DNA from: Symbiodinium natans
Taxonomy: Eukaryota; Sar; Dinophyceae; Suessiales; Symbiodiniaceae
DNA: 52,500 bases
Assembly: GCA_905221605.1 (NCBI GenBank)
Contig: CAJNDS010002279.1
Span: forward strand, 1,032,584-1,085,083
Reading direction: 5' to 3'
How positions within the stretch are numbered: position 1 is the first letter of the stretch; the number at the start of each line of letters is the position of its first letter. The notes beneath the pieces were generated by a model, which was not told the DNA's origin, searched no databases, and saw nothing but the letters and a program-made list of their open reading frames with translations. Positions 1 through 11,755 of this stretch are shown piece after piece. Position numbers and translations under genes: made by a program.

Positions 1-580
1 AGGGTGTAGGGTTTAGGGTTGCTTGTGGGAGGAGTGGGGAGGGAGAGAGGCGGGCCCTCACAGCGTTTTAAGGGTTTAGGGTTTAGGGTCTGTTTCGGGT
101 TTGGAGTTTAGGGTTTAGGATTTGGGGTTTAGGGTTTAGTTCTCTTAAGCCCTAAACCCTAAACCCTGCACCCAAAGACCCAGGATCAAAGAGTTCCGAT
201 TGAAGGACTACCCAAACGTGCGCAGAGAGCCCAAGACCCTTTCATTCAGGACTGCACTTACTAGGATCCCGATAACAATCGTTTCAAGAGTCTTCCTGAA
301 TTAAGGGGTTTGTGAGACCTAAACTCTAATCTTCAACCCTAAGTCCGGACTGTTAAACCCCAAACCCTGAACCGAAACCCCTAAACCCTAAACCCCAAGC
401 CCCAAACCCCAAACCCTAAACCCTAAACCCCAAACCCCAAACCCTAAACCCTAAACCCTGAACCCCTAACCCTAACCCCCTAAACCCCTAAACTCCCAAC
501 ACCCCCGACCCGACCCCACCTCGGCCACCATGTCCGCACTCTGCGCCTCCCAAGGTGGCGAAGCCGGCAACCCCAAGACT

Positions 581-782
581 AGGGTTTAGGGTTTAGGGTT
601 TAGGGTTTAGGGTTTAGAGTTTAGGTTTTAGGGTTTAGGGTTTAGGGTTTAGGGTTTAGGGTTTAGGGTTTAGGTTTTAGGGTTTAGGGTTTAGGGTTTA
701 GGGTTTAGGGTTTAGGGTTTAGGGTTTAGGGTTTAGGGTTTAGGGTTTAGGGTTTAGGGTTTAGGGTTTAGGGTTTAGGGTT
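581..782 (+). repeat. TTTAGGG array
   Basis: About 28 near-perfect TTTAGGG units. Interstitial: unique sequence lies on both sides. Confidence 0.95.
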
Positions 783-1228
783 TTGTCGATTTCAACCGTC
801 CCCAATTTTTTTGATAATGAGGGCTCCATATTAAACAATAAAGGAAATTTAAGATTATCCCAAATCGATGCCTAGTATGGGATCCTAAGAACGTCTCAGG
901 GGTTTTCGGGCTTGGGGTTTCGGGTTTAGGTTTTGGGGTTCAGGGCTTAGGGTTAGGGTCTAGGGTTCAGAGTTTAGGGTTTCGGGTTAGGGTATAGGGG
1001 TCTGTTTTGAGGGCTTAGGGGGTTTAGGGGTTCAGGTCAAACCCTAGGCGACTAAACCCACAAGGGCTTCGGATTCTGCTTGAGGCTCAGAGGCAGGACC
1101 GTCCCCCTCGCCCCCTTTTTCCGCAAGACGCGCGAAGCTCGAATCGATCTGACATCCACAAGCTAGGCTTACAGGGTTTAGGGTTTAGGAGTTTAGGGTT
1201 TAGGGTTTCGGGGTTCAGGGGTGTTAAA

Positions 1229-1342
1229 TCAAAGCTCAAACTGCACGCTCAGGCTGCGGGAGCGCACCGACGCGAGCAGCACGCTCTGCACGTCCTCGTG
1301 CGAGACCATGCGGGTGAGCAGCGCCTGCTGTGACGCCGACAC
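1229..1342 (-). CDS. Exon of an unidentified gene downstream of the MFS gene, possibly its last exon
   Basis: A GC-rich open stretch on the minus strand between two telomere-like repeat blocks. It follows an AG and reads VSASQQALLTRMVSHEDV, then QSVLLASVRSRSLSVQFEL, then TGA at 1229-1231. The composition is ordinary protein, unlike the repeats around it. Internal donors (for example CTGAGC|GTGCAG) are also possible, and then a small open stretch near 528-556 (AQSADMVAE, flanked by AG and GT) would be the next exon. No family recognised. It lies about 580 bp downstream of the transporter stop on the same strand, as in one-directional dinoflagellate gene clusters. Confidence 0.45.
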   Translation of the reverse strand: MSASQQALLTRMVSHEDVQSVLLASVRSRSLSVQFEL

Positions 1343-1917
1343 CTGGTTCAGGGACCCGAAAATATGGGGTTTGTAGGGTTGTTTATGAGTTTTTGTCGGG
1401 TTTTTTGGAGTTGTAATGGGTGTTTCTTTATGTGTTTGATGGGGTGGGGTTTGTAGGGTTTGGAGGGTTTGTAGGGCTTGCAGGGCTTCTAGATTTGTAG
1501 GGTTTGCAGGGTTTACAGGGTAGAGGGTTTATAGGGTTTACAGGGCTTGTAGGGTTGACAGCGTTTATGAGGTGCATAGGGTTTGTAGGGTTTAAGGTAG
1601 CCTGAACCCATAACCTTAATCACGTTTTGCATTCGGGCCCCCTGTTTAGATGCCTTGGCATCAAAGGAGGAGAAAACCCCAAACCCTAACCCTAAACCCT
1701 AAACCCTAAACCCTTCACGCTGGAGCCTGGAAGCCTCCCGACTGGAGCCACAACCTGAACCCTAAACAGATGGGATAACAATGCAACAGCTGCCGCCCCC
1801 CCCCCCCCCCCCCCGCCGGCCTGAATGATTCGAATCGGGTTTTGTAGTATAAATATGTAAAGGGACCATAGCAGAACACTATGAATAATTAATAATTATT
1901 CCCACCCCCTATATTCG

Positions 1918-4900
1918 TTACCTTCGCCTCTGCAGATCTCCAGCTCTGAACCTTTTCCGCACTTTTAGGGCCTCGTAGCGCGGCACCATGAGGAAGAGGG
2001 GTAATCTCATCAGCGCGGCCACCGCGTAGATGAAACCGGTGATGACGAAGGTCTGCCGGTAGTCGTAGGCATCCATGAGGTAGCCTGGGAAGCTCGGCCG
2101 GCCGGTCAGTCTGTGGGGTCTAGGGTTTAGGGTTTAGGGTTTGGGGTTTGGGGTTTAGGGTTTAGGGTTTAGGGTTTGGGGTTTGGGGTTTGGGGTTTGG
2201 GGTTAGAGTTTAGGGTTTAGGGTTTAGTGTATAGGGTTTAGGGTTTAGGGTTTGGGGTTTAGGGTTTAGGGTTTAGTGTTTAGGGTTTAGGGTTGAGGGT
2301 TTGGGGTTCCAAGGTTTCGGGCGCAGGGTCTGGGGCTTGGGAAGCCGCTGATAAACCCGGACCATGCTAGCGCAAGCTTCGAGCACCAAAAAACTCGAAC
2401 GCCCCCCAACTCGAACACCCGGACTCGAACTCCCTAAACCCTAAACCCTGAACCCTAAACCCTAAACCCTAAACCCTAAACCCTGAACCCTAAACCCCAA
2501 TCCGCCCCTGCCTCCAAGGACAGCCGATCCCGACCAGGACATGCTGCTGATGCCTTCGCTCTTGTGCTTGTGACTGAGCTTGGAACCCCGCAAACTCAGA
2601 AGCGGCCCAACGTCCAGCACAAACGCAGTGCAAACGCTGAAGACAAGGACGTGCACATAACCCTTCAGCCCTCAACCTCGTGAAGCCCTAAACAACCTAA
2701 ACCCTAAACCCCTGAAGAGGCAGCAGGCTCCCCCGTTCTCCGAACCCCATGCTCCCGACGCGAGGGGTCCGTTCCCGCCCTCCGAACCCCCCAATGCCCA
2801 GGCGCGATCCTGACTTCCGAGCCCTAACTGCGAAGGGGCTACTCATCTTTTTAGGCCCCTTTGCGTCTCGATGTTCACTATCTCTTCATCCCTAAACCCG
2901 ACCTGAACCCGAAAGCCTTCACTCCCTCTAACTCTTCGGCCTATGGTTTAGTCAACTGCGGACGTATCAACCCACAGGGCTTGGGGATTTCAGGAACCCC
3001 AGGAGTCATGAGCAATCCTTTGCTGAGGGCCAGGAACCCAAAAAAGACGTTACAACCCAAAATTGTTCTGTCCGGACCAAAAACCCACGCAAAGCCTGAC
3101 AAAAATGAAGCTGAACAAAAGCCTTCTTAGCCTAAAGCTTAAACCCTAAGCTTCAAACCCGAAACCCTAAGCCCTAAACCCTAAACCCTAAACCCTAAAC
3201 CCTAAACCCTAAACCCCAAACCTTGAGTCCAGGAGGCTCTCGGCAGCATTCCAGCGACCTCGCTCAGAGGATGGCACGAAGTCCATGAGGATGGACTTGT
3301 CGATTGGGTAGATCCTGATTTTCGGGGAGGGAGGGGGGGGGGATGGGTGTGGGGAGTTTCGCGGGTTTCGGGTTTAGGGTTCTGGGTTTATGGTTTAGGG
3401 TTTTAGGGGTTGCGGCTTGGGGTTTAGTTTTTAAGGCTTGGGGTTGTAGGTTTTAGGTTTTGGGCTTAAATGGGGTAGGTCCTCGTACAAGAGCTTGGTT
3501 CAGGGTTTCAGGGTTTTGGGGTAGACTCTCAGCAGAGCTTCTTCCGGTGTAGAGAAGGCTTTAGGTTAGGGTTCAAGAGTCCCACAAAAGGGGGCTGACG
3601 TCTGCACCCGAAACCCACCTACTTCCAAAGCCAAAACCGCCATGAACCAGGCACACCCAAAAAACCATAAGCCCCCAACCCTGTAAGGGTTAAGGTGAGG
3701 TATGTAAGAGGTTGTATAGAGCAGCAGGGCGCCGGGGCCCCAGTTTCTTACCGGCTCTTAGTTGGGAATGAGGGAATTAGACACCTTGTATCCCCCTAGT
3801 GCATACGGAAAACCCGTCCATTTCTAAGAAAAAATAGCTGCGGGCTCAGGTGCGAGTTCGCGAGAGCGCCTCGTATCACGAACACCACAAGGACTGCAGG
3901 AAGCCACCTCAGGTTTGGGAGTTTTGGGGTTTGGGGTTTGGGGTTTAGGGTTTAGGGCTAGGGTTTAGAGTTTAGGGTTTAGGGCTAGGGTTTAGGGTTT
4001 AGGGCTAGGATTGAGGGTTTAGGGCTAGGCCGGCTCCCTAAACCCCAAGACCCCAAAACTCAAAGCGCCTAAACAACCCCTACACGCCCACCCAATCCCC
4101 CTAAACCACCTAAACCTTTAAACGCCCTAAACCCCCTAAAACCCCTAAACCCCCTAAACCCCTAAAACCCCCTAAACCCCCTAAACCCCCTAAGCCCCCT
4201 AAACCCCCTAAACCCCCTAAACCCCCTAAACCCCCTACGTAACCTCCCCCTAAAACCCCCCTAACCCCCCTAAACCCCCTAAACCCCCTAAACCCCCTAA
4301 ACCCCCTAAACCCCCTAAACACCCTAAACCCCCTAAGCCAACTAAACCTCCAAACCCTAAATCCTGAACCCTAAGCCCCTAAACCCACAACCCTAAACCC
4401 TAAACCCTAAAGACCCGCCTCAGGTAGGCCAGCAGAAAGAGGCAGACCACCCCGGCCGAGGAGAAGAGGAGCCCCGCCTCCACGCGGCCCATGTGCTCCG
4501 CGGCCTTCTCACCTTTCTTTTGGGGGGGGGGGGGGGTTTAGGGTTTAGGGTTTAGGGTTGAGGGTTTAGGGTTTTAGGGTTTAGGGTTTAGGGTTTAGGG
4601 TTTAGGGTTTAGGGTTTAGGTTTTAGGGTTTGGGGTTTGGGGTTTGGGGTTTCAGGGTTTGGGGTTTAGGGTTTTAGGGTTTAGGGTTTTAGGGTTCAGG
4701 GGTTTAGGGTTTGGGGCTTTGTGTTGAGGGATTTCAGGGGTTCTAGGTCTTAAGGATTCTTTGGGATTTGAGGGCCCTAGGGGTGAGAGGGATTCGCGAA
4801 TCAGGGGCTTGAGTGCTGTAGGGTTCTCTTGGGTCGAGGGTTCAGGATCCCTAAACCCTAAAACCTAAACCCTAAACCCTAAACCCTAAACCTAAACCCT

Positions 4901-7900
4901 AAACCCTAAACCCTAAACCTTCAGAGTTTTCGGGCTTTCTTCCGGCTCTTGTGGAACTGAGGAGTTCGGCATCTGTTTGAGGCTGCAGGCTCGGGCCTGT
5001 CGTTTCAGTCCACGCCGAGTCCACACCAAGGGCCCTTGCCACTGCCCTCTAAACCCTAAACCCAAAACCCTAAACCCCAAACCCTAAACCCTATGCCTCT
5101 TCTTGCAGACACGCGCCGTTGCAATTGAACCCTAAACCCTAAACCCTGTACCCTAAGCCCCAAACCCTAAACCCTATGCCTTTTCTTGCTGTTGCAAACA
5201 TGCCGCGCCCCCAAAAGCCCAAGAACTGAGCGAGCCGAGTCACACAGCCAAGTGAAGAAGCCAAAGGAAAGGCCGTAGACGGCGAAGAGCAACTGGATCT
5301 GGCCAGGATTCATGCCATAGTCTTCCTGGCAAACCCTAAACCCTAAACCCTAAACCCTAAACCGAGGCTTGCGGGTTTCGGGTTGCGGGTCTAGGGGCAT
5401 GCTCCGACTGGTCCCTTGGTATGGGCCATTAAAAAGGGTACTCCTTATCTACCCTGTACGAGTCAAGGGCCCATACATCAGAACCCTTTAACGGGGGGAT
5501 GTAACCACCCTTAGATGCAGCTATCACTCTATAACGCCAAAGCCTTATGCCCTAGTTGAACCTTCATTCTTTCAAACCCGAACGGGACCCTAAGGAACAG
5601 CCCTGAAGTCCGAAACTTACCGGCTCTTTGTAGGAAATGGAACAAATATGTACGCTCTGTACTCCCTGAAAGGGGAATCTGGGGGGATAAAGTGCTTAAT
5701 TCCCTCACTCACCTACCAAGAACCAGTAGGGAAACCCTAAACCCTAAACCCTAAACCCTGGTCCGGGCTCCTTGAAGAAGAGGGGAAAGAACTTCACAGT
5801 CATTCCCGCACCAACCTGGTCTCAGGTTTTCGACCCAGGACAAGGGGGAAATAGAAAAATGCATCTCAAGAGCTTCTTTGGGTGTAGAAAGGACCAGGGT
5901 TTAGGGTTGAGGGTTCGGGGTTCGGGGTTTGGGGTTTGGGGTTTTGGGATTTTGGGGTTTTGCGGTGTTTTCGTGCTTTAATCACGCTTGAGGATCCTGA
6001 ACATGGGCCCAGCAGCCGCCGTGATGATGTCCAAGCCGCAAATCAGCCACGGCACCACCCGTGCGTACTTCCTCAGTCTAGGGTGCTACTTGGGGTTTAG
6101 GGTTTGGGGTTTGGGGTTTGGGGTTTAGGGTTTAGGGTTTAGGGTTTAGGGTTTAGGGTTTAGGGTTTAGGGTTTAGGGTTTAGGGTTTAGGGTTTAGGG
6201 TTTAGGGTTTAGGGTTTAGGGTTTAGGGTTGCTGCACCTTCCGGGGTCTCTTTAGGGCTTTTGGGGCTCCAGGGCATAGCTGGGCGGAACCCCAAAAGCC
6301 CCGCAACACCCTGAACCCCAAGCTATCCAACCGCAGTCAGCAAGCTACCAAACCGAGGCCCAAAGAGGTCTACTGTCCAGGGTTTAGGGTTTAGGGTTTA
6401 GGGTTTAGGGTTTAGGGCTTAGGGCTTAGGGCTTAGGGCTTAGGGTTTGTGTGGGGGGGGCGCGTGGACCTTTGAAAGCAAAAGCCCTAAACCCCTGAGC
6501 CCTTAAAGCCTAAAACGCGCAAACCCCCAACCCTTAAAGTCCAAGTTTCTATCTGCAATCCCCAGAAAAATGAAGCCCCGGAGCTGTTAAGGATCTGAAG
6601 CTCTATGGGGCAAAACCATACCACAATGCACCCACATTGTGGCAGCTTAGCTCAACTTCCTTGACCTCAACCCTAAACCCTAAACCCTAAGCCCTGAACC
6701 CTAAACCCTAAACCCTAAACCCCCGCAGATTCATGTGAAGTAGGGCTTACATTTCTTGTATCCCCAAAAGGACACCCCATATATACACTCACCAACATTA
6801 AAAAGGAACCCTTATATACAGTCACCAAGAACAGTCCCTAAACCCTAAACCCTAAACCCTAAACCCTAAACCCTAAACCCTAAACCCTAAACCCTGCTTC
6901 ATGTGAGCCACAGGTTGCTGAAGGCCCCGGAAGCCTCGGGCCCCTCCTCCTCGTGCTGGGCGTCCTTTCGAGGAAAGAGTGTTTAGGATTTGGGGTTTGG
7001 TGTTGAGGGCTTAGGATTTGGGTCTAGGGTTTAGGGTTTAGGGTTTAGGGTTTAGGGTTTAGGGTTTAGTGTTTAGGGTTTAGGGCTTAGGGCTTAGGGC
7101 TTAGGGCTTAGGGTTTAGGGCTGGGCTCTTGAAGTCTGTAGCAAACGCACCCGCGTGGGGTCTACCTAAGGCCGCTCCCAACTGCCCCAGGGGGCCACCA
7201 AGCCTTAACCCCTAAACCTAAACCCTAACCCCGGCAAACCCTAAACTTTTCGGGTTTAGGGTTTAGGGTTTCGGGTTTAAGGTTTAGGGTTTCGGGTTTA
7301 GGGTTTAGGGTTTAGGGTTTAGGGTTTAGGGTTTAGGGTTCAGGGTTTAGGGTTCAGGCTTTAGGCTTCAGGGCTTAGGAGTTAGGGGTTAGGTGTTAGG
7401 GTTGAAAGCCTAAACCCCTAAACCGACAGCCTTCAGGCCGACCAGGAAGAAGTTCGCCGGGATCATGCCGATGAAGCCGATGATGAGGACGAAGTGGAGG
7501 ACCGAGAGCTTCCACTCGTTGCCAAAGTAGGCCTGGTGCTTCTTGTAGGGGGTGTTTTGGGAGGGGGTGTTTTGGGAGGGGTGGTTTTAGGGGGTGTTTT
7601 TTTAGGGATGTATTTCGGGGCATGGGCTTAGGGGTGTTTTAGGGGGGTGTTGTTTTGGTGTGTTTTCGGGGTGTTTTTAGGGGCTGGTTTTAGGGGGTGG
7701 CTTTAGCGTGTTTAGGGCTTTTGGGGTCTGGGATGTTTTGGGTTTTGGGTGTTTAGCATGCTGAGGGTTTGGAGTTAACACCCTAAACCCTAAAGCGCCC
7801 AGGACTCCCTAAACCCTCAAAGCCCTTAACCCCAAAAACCCTCAAAACCCTGACCTCTAAAACCCTCAACCCTAAACCCTAAACCCTAAACCCTAAACCC

Positions 7901-10900
7901 TAAACCCCCAAACCCTGAGTCCACATGAGGATGGACTAAACCTTTCAACAGCCCAAGGCGCGAGGAGAAAGAGACTCAGGAAGGGGCCGGCGCCATACCC
8001 CAGCTGGTTGACCTGGGTCTGAGAGGGCTTAGGGCTCAGGGCTTAGGGTTTGGGGTTTAGGGTTTAGGGTTTAGGGTTTAGGGTTTAGGGTTTAGGGTTT
8101 AGGGTTTAGGGTTTAGGGTTTAGGGTTTAGGGTTTAGGCGGTTTAGGGTTTAGGGCTGGTCTCAGAGGGGTCCCTCAAGTTTTTGGGTTTTAGGTTTAGT
8201 GGCCTTAGGGGTCTTAGGGTTTATTCGGGTTTAGGGGTCTTAGGGTCCATGGGTCTAAGGTTTTTAGGGTTTTGGGTTTAGGGGTTTGGCGGTTACGAGT
8301 TTAGGGTGCACAATTTGGGGCTCGGAAGGTCCTTCGACCCTGGGTCTTGTGATGTCTCTCACCCTCAACCCTCAACCCTCAACCCTAGACCCCAAACCCT
8401 GAACCCTAAACCCTCAACCCTAAAACCTAGACCCCAAACCCTGAACCCTAAACGCAGAACCTAAAAAGCTCCCGGATTTTGGGGCCCCCGTGCGTTCAAC
8501 TTCCGGGGCTTTCGAAGAGTTTTTTGGCGAAAGCCCCTTTCAGAAACCCTTTTAGGTGGATTCAGGTTCACCGGAAGTTTAGGGTGTTTGGTTAAGGGTT
8601 GAGGTTTAGGGTTTAGGGTTTAGGGCTTAGCCTAAAAGGATGCAGAGTTGAGTCTCATGGGGTTGAGGGCTTAGGCTTAGGGCGTTTCACGGCAGGCTAT
8701 AGAAGCGAACTATCTTGACTCAATCTCTCTCGCTCTCTGGCCCAAAACACTAAACCCTAAACCCTAAACCCCAAACCCAAAACCCTAAACCCAAAACCCT
8801 ACCGGAGCCCAGGGGCGATGCTAATCCTCGAGAGCCACTTCGCGCGGGAGCCCTGGGGTATGGAGTCCGAGTACAGCGCAAAGCTCGCAGTGTTCTGCAG
8901 CGCGGTGTACGTTCCTCGGCAGGGAGGGTTTGAGGGTCAAGGGTTAAGGGTTTAGGGTTGAGGGGTGGAAGGGTTGAGGGGGTTAGTGGATGTAGAGGGC
9001 TCTAGAAATTCTAGAATTTGGGTTGGGCTGCGTCAGCTCAAGTTGGTGATGGCCATTTTTTCGGGGAAAGCCAGAAAATTGCGGCGTCCTCCTGCACTGA
9101 ATGGACTCCAATTGCAGCATTTGCGCCTAGATGTCGAGCAGTCACGCTGATACTGAGAAAACCCCCTAGACCCTAAAACCCTCCTGAACCCTTAGCGCCC
9201 CCTAATGTTAACCTAGTATTACTAAAGCCCCTAACATTAAAGTACGCCAGGTGTCCCGGCCGCAATAATAAAGCCCTGGAAATAAAGTACGCCAGTCGGG
9301 GCTTGTTTTTTTTGGAGGGGTCCGTTTTCCTTTCTGATCCTCTCTGATTCTCTCTGATCCTCTCTAATTCTCTCTAAGGAAAGGAATCCTTATTCAAAGG
9401 GGCCTCACTCTATTTGGGGGGGGTTTGATTGAAGGGGGGGGGAGGGGGGGGGAGGGGGGGGGGGTTTATTATTACTAGGTCAACATTACCCCCCGCTAAA
9501 CCCTTAAAACCCCTGAGCCCTCATACCACTAAACCCGAAAAACTAAAACATTCAACCCCCTAACCCTAAACCCTAAACCCTTTCAACCCCCTAAACCCTA
9601 AACCCTAAACACTAAGCCCTAAACCCTAAACCCTAAACCCTAGGGCGCATCCTAGGCTCCGAAGAGGAACAGGGAGACGTAGATCACGGGGAAGTTGTCG
9701 AGGCTGACTCCTGGGGCCCCCGCACTATGGGGGATTTAGGGTTTAGGGTTTAGGGTTTACGGTTTAGGGCTTAGGGCTTAGGGCTTAGGGCTTAGGGCTT
9801 AGGGCTTAGGGCTTAGGGCTTAGGGCTTAGGGCTTAGGGCTTAGGGTTCTTTTAGGGTTTAAGGGCTTCAGGGGCAGGAAAGGAAGTTCAGAACACGACG
9901 CCTGCTACGGACACGGCCACGGCCAGCACAGAGAGGTAGGCGCACCACTGCAGGATCTTGCTGCGGGACATGGTGTCACTGAGGATACCGGCCGGACCCG
10001 CCAGCACCTTGCGCTCAAGCTTGCAGGGTTTAGGGTTTAGGGTTTAGGGTTTAGGGTTTAGGGTTTAGGGTTTAGGGTTTAGGGCTTAGGGTTTGGGGTT
10101 TAGGGCCAGACCCCGAAACCCTAAACCCTCAAGCCCCTGTAACTTGAAATTGTTGCGCCCAAATCCTCGAAACTCCTGGAAGCTCCCCAAAACTTTCCCG
10201 GGACCTGAACCCTGAATGATTTGAATAAGCCCAGGCTCTATTGAATTGTGCCTGCAACCCCAAACCCTAAACCCGAAACCCGAAACCCGAAACCCTAAAC
10301 CCCTTACGCCTCACCCCTCAAACCCTAAACCCTACACCCCAAAACCCTAAACCCTAAACCCTAAACACTAAACCCGAAACCCGAAACCCTAAACCCTAAA
10401 CCCTAAACCCTAAACCCTACCTTGCCCCCCCCCCCCCCCCCAAAGGCAAGGCACGATCTGGCTAAGTCCGGAGATGGACTCCGCCCACCCGACAGCGGTG
10501 TTAGAGTCCCCGGCCATGATGAAGAGGTAGGTGTCCTAGGAGTTTAGGGTTTAGGGTTTAGGGTTTGGGGTTTAGGGTTTAGGGTTTGGGGTTTAGGGTT
10601 TAGGGTTTGGGGTTTAGGGTTTAGGGTTTAGGGTTTAGGGTTTAGGGTTTAGGGTTTAGGGTTTAGGGTTTAGGGATTACCAAAATATAATCCTCGTAAA
10701 CCCAGTGGAAGGGAAAAAGCTGAAAGCATCCTTAAGGCCTAAACCCTAAACCCTAAACCCTAAACCCTAAACCCTAAACCCTAAACCCTAAACCCTAAAC
10801 CCTAAACCCTAAACCCCAAACCCCAAACCCCAAACCCTACCGAGAGTCGAAGAGGCCCAGCTGGGCAATGGAGGAAAACACCTCGGCTGGCCCCTTGGAA

Positions 10901-11660
10901 CCCTCCGAAAAAGGGGTTCCTAGCTGTGGGCCCTCTTGAGAAGCCTTAGGTTGTAGGGTTTAGGGTTTAGGGTTTAGGGTTTTAGGGTTTTAGGGTTTAG
11001 GGTTTAGGGTTTAGGGTTTAGGGTTTAGAGTTTAGGGCTAAAATCCAGAGAGGGGGGTTTACGAGAACAAGGGACCCCATAACAGACCCCCGAATAATAG
11101 GATCCCCTTTAAACAAGGAGCCCAAGAAGTTTCGGAAATCCCCATGTGGACCCTCTTACTAAGCCCACTTTAAAGGCAAATGTTATCTAAGTTCTAAAAA
11201 TATGTGTTAGTCCACACATCAAAAGTAGGACGACGGCAAGACGACGGAGGGACGACGGCAGGATGACGGGGGGACGACGGCAGGACGACGGGGGGACGAC
11301 GCCAAGACGACGGAGGGACGACGGAGGGACGACGGGGGGACGACGGCTGTCGCGCCGTCGTCGCGCCATCGTCACGCCGTCATAAGGCCTAGTTTAAGCC
11401 CAAACTAGGCCTTATGACGGCGGAACGACGGCGGGACGACGACTAGAAACCATACCGCGCATATCTGTAGAACTTAGATTAAGGCAAATGGGTTTCAGGG
11501 TTTAGGGTTTAGGGCTTAGGGCTAGGGTTTAGGAAAAATGTCGAAAAGGATTCCCGAGGGCCGGCCTAGACACGGAGAAGATGCCATTGTACCACAGCAG
11601 CTTCCACACATTCGCTTGCAGCTCCTCTTCTGTCACGACCTTCTTCTCCTCTTTTGCCAT
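1918..11660 (-). CDS. Major facilitator superfamily (MFS) transporter, 15 exons, complete-looking
   Basis: Membrane transporter; substrate unknown. Exons (minus): 11574-11660, 10849-10881, 10455-10535, 9902-10007, 9660-9710, 8817-8914, 7953-8018, 7431-7532, 6909-6964, 5997-6071, 5227-5335, 4419-4507, 3222-3314, 2512-2543, 1918-2084. They chain in phase to 1245 nt (414 aa plus TAA), the usual MFS size. Visible: start MAKEEKKVV; SNTAVGWAES; a motif-A-like GILSDTMSRSKIL; NTASFALYSDSIPQ; YFGNEWKLS; KYARVVPWLICGLD; EDYGMNPGQIQ; KSILMDFVP then RGRWNA; SWSGSAVLGG joined to YLMDAYDYRQTF; Arg/Lys-rich C-tail ending QRRR. Hydrophobic helices fall between them. Donors are mixed GC, GA and GT; acceptors are AG. 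All 14 introns hold telomere-like repeats. The 33-nt exon 2, the start of exon 11 and the end of exon 11 are the least certain boundaries. The ATG is preceded by an AG (near 11685) that could take a trans-spliced leader. Confidence 0.85.
4108..4330 (-). repeat. CCCCCTAAA 9-bp variant array
   Basis: About 20 units of nine (sometimes eight) bases; encodes only Gly-Leu repeats in translation. In intron 12 of the MFS gene. Confidence 0.9.
9765..9846 (+). repeat. TTAGGGC variant array
   Basis: About 11 units of TTAGGGC adjoining ordinary TTTAGGG, in intron 4 of the MFS gene. Confidence 0.9.
11178..11480. mobile_element. Fold-back element containing a GACGACGG minisatellite
   Basis: Ends ATCTAAGTTCTAAAAATATG and CATATCTGTAGAACTTAGAT are inverted repeats. 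Inside are about a dozen degenerate GACGACGGnnG units, and a 19-bp perfect hairpin arm at 11373-11420 (CCGTCATAAGGCCTAGTTT, five-base loop, complement). It lies in intron 1 of the MFS gene. Confidence 0.6.
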
Positions 11661-11755
11661 GGCTTGGCGTCAGGGCAGCTGCAAGCCAAATGCTATCGAG
11701 CCGCGTCCCAAAGCGTTCCCTAACCCCTAAACCCTAAACCCTCAACCCCCGAACC

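Noticed and set aside
4110-4322. Gly/Leu repeat ORF (GFRGFRG, GGLGGLG)
   Set aside because: Translation of the CCCCCTAAA array; same reason for the EFREFRE frame at 25865-26356 and all frames ending in LNPKP or GFRV.
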